A DNA stretch of 64,000 nt, from the NCBI GenBank assembly GCA_032622095.1, contig CP136067.1:53547899-53611898 (forward strand), given 5' to 3'. This DNA comes from Siphonodentalium dalli. Taxonomy: Eukaryota > Mollusca > Scaphopoda > Gadilida > Siphonodentaliidae. Position numbers and translations under genes: made by a program. Positions 54,335-64,000 of this stretch are shown here, piece by piece (within the stretch, counting starts at the first letter, position 1; each line of letters opens with the position of its first letter). The notes beneath the pieces are model-generated. The model had not been told where the DNA came from. It searched no databases and was given only the letters and a program-made list of their open reading frames with translations.

Positions 54335-56096
54335 ACATTGCATGGCCAAAGCATTGAAAAATATTCTGAAAATAATATTTTAATAGACTAAAATATGTTT
54401 AACCTTCTATGCGATTACTAGTAGCAATGTTTGTTGACAAATCACTGTAACAGTTTTGTTTACATAGCAATGGTTCCAACAGGAGAAATTTCGTTATTGG
54501 AAAACTTTCAATAATTAATATAGGAATCAGGAATTCATGTTTTTCTGAGTGGTGATGTTTTTACGAACTGTTGTTTGTTATATGTTTGGCATATTTACTC
54601 ACTATGAGTGCCTTGGGTCCCTTTAAAATGATTTGAAACACTCAATGAAATATCTGCACACCAGTAGATTATTTTGTAGGGATTTTAGTGTGATGAGAGT
54701 CAGAATCATGATTCTTCGTTTTAAGGCCTGTATACATTCGCTTTTATCCATCAAAGGTGCTCCAGACACTTCATACCGCTATAATCATAGTATGTACATG
54801 TACCTTGTTTTACAAACTTTTATGTTATTTTGCATGACCGCACTTCAAAGAACTCTAAAGCCGCTCATGCACTTTATGCATCAATTTAAAATTCTGCAAC
54901 TTAATGCATCAATTTAGAATTCTGCACTTTTATCCGCATTTTTATCACAAAAAGTCTGGAAATACTAGTGAGTACTAGTGCTATACTATTAAACATGGAG
55001 ACTATATACTGTGAAAAGACTTGATAAAGTCTTAATAAATTTAACAGTTGTTTCCAGTAGAAGATAGACAAAAGCTCTTTAAGTTCCATATTTGCAGTGT
55101 TTTACACTGAGCATTAAGAGCATCTCCTTTTATTCTCAGCAGAATATATGCAAACAACATGGTATAAATTATAATGAAAATGAATTTATGACTCCAGCCA
55201 ATAATTCATTATCATTATAAATACCATGTTTGCATTGTTCATAGAGCACACAGGTGTTGCACTTATCCATGGGGCAAATTCATTCATTTGTTGCATATAT
55301 TCTGTTGAGTATACAAGGAGATGGTCTCATAATTGGCCGGATTTAGTGTACCCTTTAATGCTTGTAATACATGCATGTACTAGTACCTGTTTAGACCAAG
55401 TTTTCCGTGTCCACAACTTGTGGTATCGGTTGGGTTGATGCTGTTTTGGACCGAGTCCCATCCCGATACTCTTCTATAATGGACTTTACGCCCAGAATTG
55501 TGGGTTGAAGTTATCTTGATTGTAGCACTACCAGTATTTCGTCAGATTAGGTCAAAGTGACGCTTTTTTATAGGAACATAGAGGGCAGCCTTTCCCAAGC
55601 GTGATGATTTCAAACCTGCATATACTTAAAGTAATTGACCATCTCTAACGTGGTGTTACCCAGGTAATGCTGTGGTATTACACTGCAGTAATTTCCAACA
55701 CCATGGTAAGGTTGTCACTTGAACACAAAACAGCACCACGATGGATGCGGTATGCAATTAAAATGCAGTGATTCTCCTTATATCTTTGGAACTTAAAGGA
55801 ATGGATGGCCTTCGTTATAGGTTATAATTTATAAATAACATTTACAAAAAGTTTCCCAAGAATATACTAATAGTATAGGATAATGTTCATATGAATGCGT
55901 TATTATCCACAAAACACACTTTGTGTGAGTCAATCGTTTGTTTATATACAGCAGTAAATAGTGAGCGATAAGCAAAACACTCAACACCGTTGCGATTGTT
56001 TAATTGAGCGATTCATGGTGACCCATTCAACACTTCAAAATCTTGAGAGGTTATAGAAGAGTAGCCGTACAGGACTCGATCCAAAACAGTTTCAAC

Positions 56097-56313
56097 TGCA
56101 GTAATGCTCTAAGTAATCAACTCCTTAACCACAGCAGAATTATGGGTAACTTTTCAGGATTTAGTCGGAAATATGGCTTGTTGCCATTCATCGGAAAGCT
56201 CTCAGAGAGCTTTCCGATGAATGCCAACAAGCCATATTTCCGACTAAATCCTGAAAAGTTACCCATAATTCTACTGTGTTTAAGGAGTCGATTATACTCG
56301 GGGCATTACTGTA
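56097..56313. mobile_element. Family A snap-back element, copy 6
   Basis: TGCAGTAATGCTCTAAGTAA start and GGGGCATTACTGTA end. The arms pair almost perfectly around AAAGCTCTCAGAGAGCTTTC. The + strand frame at 56043-56363 is the palindrome translated. Confidence 0.93.
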
Positions 56314-56446
56314 TTCGATATCTCAAGTTGTTGCATACCGAAAAGACTTGGGCTAGTACCTGAACAGTAAACCTGCAATCTGCATGATTCATGAAACAGC
56401 TATTGAAACCATGCTGTATATACTCAGAATTACACAATTTTTTTTA

Positions 56447-56556
56447 TGGGTTTGTTGATACGACACGAGTGCTAGCGCACAATGACGGAATGAACAGCAC
56501 ACCCTAGAGTTCTATCTTTCCTCAATGGCACAAGTGCCGTATCAACAAATCCATTA
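56447..56556. repeat. Inverted repeat, about 110 bp
   Basis: GGGTTTGTTGATACGACACG is mirrored imperfectly by GTGCCGTATCAACAAATCC. A single copy. Confidence 0.65.
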
Positions 56557-56969
56557 ATACAAGTGTCTTTCTGTTTATTACACATCACCCGTCCTAGAAT
56601 ATGTGCATTTAAAAATACAGGGTTACGATGTTTATTAAGGCACATACAGTGCTTGTTTTGTCATGTGTGATGATTTTTTTTCCTATCGTTTGAACTGGAT
56701 ACTCAAATAACAGAAATTGTTATATATTTTTTTTGCAACCGACAGATTTGAGGTAACTCTTTCTATAAATATATTGAAAATCATGTGTCGGGATGTAATT
56801 ATTAGCAATCAATATATTTTTTGTTGCGTATATAGGTTTATACAATTTTAAGAGGCAGAACAAGATACAGGTACTTTGTATAGTTTCATTTCGCGAATGT
56901 ACACAGTATCTTGTTTGGCCACTTGCAATTTTAGAAACCCATAACTGTAACGAGAAATTGTTGATATTT

Positions 56970-57481
56970 AAAGTTTAAAGGTACGGGAGGCCTTGGCGGT
57001 GGGTATGCTGTGAAAATATTTCCACCGGTCAAAAACCGCCACAAACAGAAAGAATATTAAAATGCAGACAGACTTTGTCCGTATACAAATAAGAAATATC
57101 GCATAAACAGTATGTTATTGTCATATGCTTGACCATTCTTATGTAAACAAAAGCATAAAAAGGTACTTTCCTGGTGTTTGTTTATATTATGATGGTAAAC
57201 ATAAAGAGCGTTCAATGTTGCTGAATTTTGATATGGAACGAATAAAGAGCATTTATATCATTTGTGTGTGATTAGCCAGTAACACTGTGCTGCCTTCTGT
57301 AACACAATCAGGCTCCTGCTTAGGTAGGTCTTAGGTAGGTCTTTATGATAGCATGCTGTTTACGCGATGGTCATGGTATATATGAACAAAACTGTATGCG
57401 TTTTAATGTTTTTCTGTTTACGGTGATTGAAACAAATATGAATATTTTCGACAACTATAAGGCCTCCCGTGCCTTTAAGCC
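56970..57481. mobile_element. Short-TIR element, about 510 bp
   Basis: TTTAAAGGTACGGGAGGCCTT at the left pairs with AAGGCCTCCCGTGCCTTTAA at the right. The interior has no supported frame; a TAGGTCTTAGGTAGGTC direct repeat is at about 57323-57342. Confidence 0.7.
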
Positions 57482-57619
57482 CCCTTATTGTCTCTATTAT
57501 ACATTTAACAATGATATTTACAAAGAAGTTTTTATATTCAGAATAAATGTCAATTGTATATTTAAAAACATATTATATATTAATTTAAAAACAAATTATA
57601 TATTAATTTAAAATTAAAT

Positions 57620-58150
57620 GTTTTTCTTAATTAAGAATTGTTTTCTAATATATCTTTCCTAATTGGGGAAAATATTCCTAGTTAAGAAAACTTGTTTTCC
57701 TTACTTAGATTTATTTTCCTGCTTGAGAAAATCTCATTCTAGAAAAAATTGGCATCACTTAAGAAAAAATATCTTGACGATATTTCTAACTATAGAAAAT
57801 ATAATTTCTTGTTCTAGATTAATTGTATAGCTTTCTTAAATTTCTAGCTATTCTCCCAAGATAATCGCAGTATCTTAAACTTATCTTATTTCAAGAAAAA
57901 TAAACTTATGTGAGAAAAACAATCTTTCCTACATTAAGAAAAAAAATCTATACTAAGATTTTTTTACTAGGATTTTCTTACTAAGATTACTGTGTTTTCT
58001 CAGACAAGAAATTTTCTCAGACAAGAAATTTTCCCACCCTTTCATTTCTTGACCTAGAAAATATGTTTTTTCTTATTTTTCTAGCTATTCTCCCAAGATA
58101 ATATCTCATTTCAAGATTATTTTTTTCCTGAATTGAGAAAATATTTTTGG
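57620..58150. repeat. Degenerate AAGAAAA / TTTTCTT low-complexity block
   Basis: About 530 bases in which TTTTCTT, TTCTAG, AAGAAAA and CTAGAAAA words recur on both strands at short irregular spacing. The words GCTATTCTCCCAAGATAAT and CAGACAAGAAATTTTC are each repeated. Confidence 0.7.
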
Positions 58151-58614
58151 CAGTGCAGACTCAGCTGTCCACAATCGATGATCGAACACATGCGTCGTCG
58201 TGAATCTGGATGAACCCGAACTCAATATATCGATGTTGTGAATTTAAAGGGTAACAAGACACTCGCGTGTAGTTGGGGTAATTGTGATTTAAAAAATATA
58301 ATAAAACCATCACCACTGAGGAGAACATTGAGAAATAGAGACTTTATTCTTATTTTTAGTATTGATAGCTCTCCAGCGACACTATTTCGCATGTTGAAAC
58401 CTTTGTTATGTAATCTTAACTGCTGTGGTGAACGTCATTTTTGCCAACAACCATGCCTAATGCAATCAAATATTTTAGTTGAAAATAACTTTTTTTCTGA
58501 AATATTTGTATTTCTCTAACCTTTTATAATGTAGACCTTACGTGATTTGATCAGAATATGTTCAACTGTTTGTTGATAAGATAGCTAGCACTGTAAGAGT
58601 AAAGTATACATAAC

Positions 58615-59080
58615 AAAGGTTTTAAAGGCCCACTTAATGTTCGTATCACATATATAAAATATATGCCATATTATATACCATTTGAAAGAGGAAGCTCCAA
58701 AACAACTTATCCGGTGTAATAAAATGTGAACATGTTGTTTTTGTTGAGTTACTGACGTGTTTTTTTTATCTAGATTGTAGTTCAAATTGTGTTATTTTCA
58801 ATGGAGGGGGAATAATTCTAAATCTTAAGATATAGTTATTCCCCTTTCATTGAAAATATATTTTAGTTTGAATTCTGTTGCATTCTGTGAGCCAAAACGG
58901 GGGGATCTTTCTATGATTACAGCTGTTTTCTATTTCTCTATGGACATCTTCTTACACACATACGTTTCGAATTGTGATGAAATGTAGTATTTTAATCATA
59001 TTGTTATTAAAACCGCGTATATATCAAGGCACTATTAAGAAATAATCAGTGACTCGAAAATTAAGTGAGCCTTTAACATG
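58615..59080. repeat. Dispersed repeat G, copy 2 (inverted)
   Basis: Reverse complement relative of 12295-12720: TTTGAAAGAGGAAGCTCCAA, CAACTTATCCGGTGTAA and TTTGAATTCTGTTGCATTC. Confidence 0.75.
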
Positions 59081-61736
59081 CGATGGTCTCATCATTGAAA
59101 AGTTATCAATAATTAGAATAAGAATAAGGTCTATCTATTATTCCATGTTACTCTTAGCGACGATGGTTGTCATAACGTTGTATGATTTTCAATATTACGA
59201 CTGCATTTGACACCATTAAATTACAAAAAAACTACGTTTTCTGTACCAGAAAATAATGAGGTCTTATCCATGAGCCCATTAATGCGAGGTATTAATGGCC
59301 AGATATTGACTTGAAAAAGAGTAGTTTAACACGATTTAAATTTGTGTCAGGCTATCGTTAACTACAATGAATGCCTCTTATAAACAGCGTCCATGATTCC
59401 GTCGCCTAAAAGTGGTAATAGCAAAGAGCGTTCTCAATTATGAAATTTGTTCGTGATGGTTAAATTGATTGCAAGTATACCTTCCATTGTCTTTTGCCTG
59501 CTATAAGCCGAAACTTGGCTTGGGAAATGCTGAGTTATTTGGTGTCAAATCTGATCGTGAATATATAACCTTGGTGATGTAATCTGCTGGCGGATTTATA
59601 TTATGCTCTTGTATATCGAGGGTGCAGGCGTTCACTCTTTTGTTTTTGTTTTCATCTCCGTATTACCTATACTACTACCACACGCACACATACCACGCGC
59701 GAGGTTTCTATTCGCTCTATGCCATGACGCTTTCATATAGCAATTCAAAGTATTCTATTTAGTAGAAAATACAAACATAATGTAAACGTTGTTTTAAAGC
59801 AAACTTCCAATAAATATGCTGTATTAACAGCCCTTCCCCGGCTTGAGATATCATATAATTATGATACATATGTAGATGCTAGATACTCCAGACAGAAATA
59901 CACGCGTGACACACCATTAATATACGCACATGCCCGATGACGGGTTTCTATATACACTGAAACTACATGTACACAATTATACCTCCACTTTTCCAAATAG
60001 GGGGATATTCTGATGTCAGTCCGTACGTCCACATGAGTATATAATTTATATCAACATGGGTTGTCCTATATATTGCATGGGGATTCGTCATCAGATGTAC
60101 TTTAAACAGTACAAACACCAGCTGGGGATGTTGTTTACGTTTTCTGTTCTTGAGTTATCTTTCTTTGAAAATGAATTTCTTAAATTACGCGGTCCTGTCG
60201 TTTATAAGTGTTAGGCATGCCCCATAACCCGTAACATCGTCTTTAATCTTAAGTACTATCTCGTACATCCATAATGTTTTGGGTTAAACCTCCACAGATG
60301 TTTACTGATCACAAAAACATAACTTAAGAAACGAAATTTCCTGGCGTTTCATTCCTTGTTATGTCTCCTAACTCTGTTTTCGGACACCAACAAGCACCTG
60401 AAAAGATGGCGTCCAATATTGTTGACCTGGTTAGTTGATATTTATGTTGGAACTTTTCGTGTGGATTGTTTTTTAAACAAGGTATTGTGCTCTCCAACAA
60501 AAGAACACTTGGCACTATTAAATCCAAGATGGCCAACAAAATGGCCTCCGAAAATGTGAAACATCGAGAACTACTTAGGTATTTCTGCTAAATCGTTTCC
60601 TGTTGGAGAGAACTGGTGGTCGATTATGATATGTTTTTTTCCAAAACATTTTAAAGCAGAGCAAAACGCGCATTCAAAATATATAAACATATCTCAGTAT
60701 TAGTGTTAGAAACAAACGGTATTTGTAGGAATTTCATTCCTATGAGACAAAAAACAAATAACCTACAAATATAAAATGACCGTCAATGTGGTGTCACAAA
60801 CAATCATATTGACTGTTGCCATTATTTATCTTCTCGAAATACACCATAATATCTCTATCAGGTTTTCTCTATCTGGCTATTTAGTGGCATGCCGATGCAG
60901 TACAATTATTATTCAACAAGACTGCCAAAATGGCACGCGTGAGTGGGAAAATTTACCATTTTCATGTATTTCTGCTAAATGTTTCCTGCTGGTTGAATTG
61001 GTTATGATTCACGATTCTTTGTTTATGCCGGGGGCCCGTTGATCGAATGAAAATAGCAATACAATAAGTTTTCAATCTGTCGTTTATGTACACATATTGT
61101 ATTATATTAATTTCAACGAGCTTGTGACTGATGAGTGCGTTAATTCACGACGAATTGTTTTTAAATTGCTAGATTAGCTATACAGATACATGTTGATATA
61201 CGTGTACCTATTTTTGTTATGGTGATTTCTATAGACCTACATATATATGTGATTCAATTATTGGAGTAAGATGTGATATATATTATGTTCAAGTGTGTAT
61301 TTTCAAATCTTTTGATATTGTACCACATTGGTTCCATCCAACTATTTCATCAATAAATCTGCACATGCATCTACATCACGTTGACTTCGCCTCGGTGAAG
61401 ACAAACGGATTCGACTCGGATGTCTTTTCATCTCAGTAATCTACATTGATATCGTCTGATAGTATTAATGTTTGTTAAATATTTTATATTTTCTTTTGTT
61501 TGCTTTGTTAAATTCAGCTTACCACTCCACCTTTCGATTTGACATAAATTCAATCCCATACTTGTATAGCATGTAGAGGGGATAACATAGAATGAGACAA
61601 CTAATAAAGTGAACCGCTTGATAAACACCAAACAAAAAATGAGTAAGTTCCCACTGATATATTACACTTTATTTCACGAATCCTGATGCCGATTGTCGGT
61701 AATTCTTTACAAGTATATTCGGTATATTAAGACTAA

Positions 61737-62190
61737 TTACTCTAGTAGCTGAGGAGGTTTTGTATGCACTTTTATGGCCAGAGCAAAACTCTTCATGAAT
61801 CCACTAATTGAAGGTACACGAACAATATTTGGTTGGTGACACATTTCCAAAATTGGGCCCTTAAAAATGGATTGTTTTTGGTTTTTGGCAATTATCTTAA
61901 AAACCATTAACTTTTGGATATGAAAATGTATTACTGACCCCCATAATGTGGCCATTCCGCAGATTTTGAGTGGTTACTCGACCCCCTATGTCCAACGGTT
62001 CTGGAGATATAGTCACGGCGGGTGGTAGTACTTCGCGCAAAAAGGGGCGTGGCCATTTGACCCATTTCGCCCTCATTGGGAAATGTGTCACCAACCAAAT
62101 ATTGTTCGTGTACCTTCAATTAGTGGATTCATGAAGAGTTTTGCTCTGGACATAAAATTGCATACAAAACCACCTCAGCTACTAGAGTAA
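61737..62190. mobile_element. Long-TIR element, about 454 bp
   Basis: TTACTCTAGTAGCTGAGG and the complement CTACTAGAGTAA mark the ends. The arms of about 110 bp continue through AAACTCTTCATGAATCCACT and GGTTGGTGACACATTTCC. The interior of about 230 bp has overlapping − strand frames that run into the TIRs and are not credible genes. Confidence 0.88.
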
Positions 62191-63169
62191 ATGAAGTGAG
62201 CTGATGTCGACCCGCTCAGTGCTTACATGCTTTGTTGGTCGTTCAAGCATGTAGCCACACATCATAACATTAGTTGTAATACCACTTCTGAAGATATCAT
62301 CGAAATGTTTTTTTAGGGGGACTTACTTTTTGGAAGTGTTTAAATATCAACGAATTGAATTACATGTAGTATTGGGATTTCGTGATTATCAGGGGCAAAC
62401 TCCAGGCAGAGTTATCTCCCATCGCTCCGTTGATATATCACTACCACAAGGACATTTTGGTAAGGATGTCTGACATGATCTTAGTTCTTATGTTTTAGGA
62501 TTAAAATTGGCTATGTCTAGCTCAGTTCATATTGTTCTTATCAATATCAATACCGAAAGAATTACCATTATTGCAAACTTGTGGTGGTCAAAATAAGATA
62601 ATAGCACTGGTGACGAAATATAGTTCGACGATACGTAAAAATAGATGTATCGGTCCGCAAAGTAACATCCTTGTGGCAGTGATCAATCGCAGTGATAACG
62701 GAGTGGGCGCTGCATGTAGTTTGTATCAGGGGTAGACAGCTGCGTTTGCTCTCAGGAATATGTTTGTTCGCCTTTCTGCAGCTGAAAATATACAAGTTAC
62801 AGTGAAATTAGTGGCCAAAGATACTAATGGACACCACGGGAAATAAAATAATGCCATCACAACCCTAATTATTCTCATTAAATTTGTGGATATCTCCCTG
62901 AACTTTTTCTATTCAGCTATTCGCCCTTTATATACTAAATGGATTATCTCAATCAGTTATAAAAGTATACTTGGGAATAGTCTATTATTCACGTGGAAGG
63001 GTGTTCAAGACAAAAATAAGCAGACGACAGATCACCAGATTTCAGAAGGAGTAGTGTTTATTGGAGGGAACTGTTCAGAAAATAAATACAACAAACGACC
63101 TGGTATGTGGACACCCCTCCCTCAAATGAAAAAGTAAGAGCATATTCGGACACATGGACGTGACAAGAG

Positions 63170-63610
63170 AGTGTTCATATAGGGTTCCACCCACACGTTT
63201 CCAATTGCACCCCTTGAGTAAGACCAAACTCCCAGTTTTGCGAAATTCAATTTGCACCCACCTACCTCGGATTGAAAGTTTCCAGCTGGTACCTCAAGTT
63301 TCCACCTGTTAGAAATGTCTAACCTAATACTACCAATGATTTGGAAAATGTACATCTGATGGCCATATAGGCCACAATTTTGACTAAAAGTCGAACAATA
63401 TGCTATTGATTCAGACTCACTGGTCTCAAATCAAATTTCTCACCAATTACTGGTTGTGAAATTAAACAATGAGAACAATGTGAGCCTGTATGTGGTGTAA
63501 ACTTGATTGTATCTGCCTATGAGGTATGAAATTTCTAACTGTTGAAATATTTTGACCAACGTTGGGGAGAGACATCCACCAAGCCATCAAACACCTGAAC
63601 CGGTCACCCC
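63170..63610. repeat. Copy of the interior of the 36381-37975 element
   Basis: TTCCAATTGCACCCCTTGAG, AAAGTTTCCAGCTGG, TCTGATGGCCATATAGGCC and AATTAAACAATGAGAACAAT follow the order of related blocks at 36760-37350. No TIR is seen here, so it is a fragment or a different family member. Confidence 0.6.
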
Positions 63611-64000
63611 ACCGTGGCCGAGTCGCTGTTCGGCCGAAATGGTATGGTCGATAAAATTTAACTATTAAACTATTAATAATATGTTTGTATATTCATAATT
63701 TAGTGTACAAATAATATAATCTCAATCGTCGCTGTACTATATATGAAACCACTGTGATATTTAACACAAATTTGATCTTACAAATTAATAAATACTATTG
63801 GTATTTCATGGTATTCATTTTTTCAGAGTTGATTCCAGGGGCCGTATTCACCAACTCTGCATTGATTTTATTATAGTCCAGTTAGTTTATATCGGACGAG
63901 ACTCAACGCAAACCAGTCTGTGGTCGTCGCTGTATAGAATTATCCAGTCAAGGGGACTTAACTATTGACTATTGGCTATCGCCGGTTACACAAAATAAAC

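Larger units (their letters stand above)
52575..64000. other. Downstream of TTC17: no gene recognised
   Basis: The first part may be 3' UTR; an AATAAA occurs at about 54063. Frames at 52627-53559, 54633-55438, 57345-57611, 58238-58519 and 60324-62795 were read and have no recognisable domain or coding signature. The stretch holds one B2, one A, repeat copies G and J, several inverted-repeat elements and a family E fragment near 62950-63090. From 59100 to 61700 I see nothing beyond scattered CAAGATGGC words. Confidence 0.5.

Noticed and set aside
56043-56363. 106-codon plus strand frame
   Set aside because: It is the family A palindrome translated through both arms.
61737-62119. Overlapping minus strand frames as a small gene
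   Set aside because: They start and end in the long TIRs of a non-autonomous element.

Overview
The window looks like nuclear DNA of a mollusc, most likely a bivalve. It is AT-rich, has long introns with GT..AG borders and is saturated with short palindromic transposable elements. It carries tandem-core elements with TCCG-type microsatellites that match the 'pearl' architecture known from bivalves. No bacterial, viral, rRNA or tRNA gene is recognised. Nearly all listed open frames are chance frames inside introns or repeats. The species assignment is an inference.

One gene is well supported, on the + strand from about 4.2 kb to 52.6 kb: the 3' half of TTC17 (tetratricopeptide repeat protein 17). 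Its exons were found by protein resemblance, splice signals and codon phase. Strong exons lie at 24515-24606, 27407-27574, 42665-42950, 44695-44824, 45896-46052, 49866-49940 and 50847-50966. The first coding exons seen (4240-4287, 8336-8440, 11851-12087 and perhaps 16567-16608) encode a fast-evolving linker and join in matching phase. The second TPR block should lie upstream of the window. The next conserved C-terminal TPR exon is missing and is probably hidden by the 100-N gap at 52375-52474. A last exon with a stop follows at 52508-52574. The largest intron spans 27575-42664.

The introns hold many element families. A is a snap-back palindrome of about 215 bp with six copies. B1 and B2 are TTAA-flanked elements carrying paired hairpins of about 65 bp, with about fifteen copies. 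C has TTAA ends reading TTAACCCTTTCAGTGCC. D is a palindrome containing GAGGTCCCCAGAGGGTGAAT. E is a larger TTAA element with a TTCAGATAATAAGTTC palindrome. There is also a complete non-autonomous hAT element with a perfect 8-bp target duplication, two pearl-like tandem elements (one nested in an older array), a 1.7-kb minisatellite and several single long-TIR elements. Nested insertions give relative ages.

The most unusual signal is in the B hairpins. Each element has two hairpins that are reverse complements of each other, and the two subfamilies differ by paired, compensating stem changes while keeping the same T-C mismatch. A possible small cysteine-rich secreted-protein gene (18946-21677) may be nested in a TTC17 intron; it is weakly supported. 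From 52.6 kb to the end I see only repeats and sequence without a recognisable gene.
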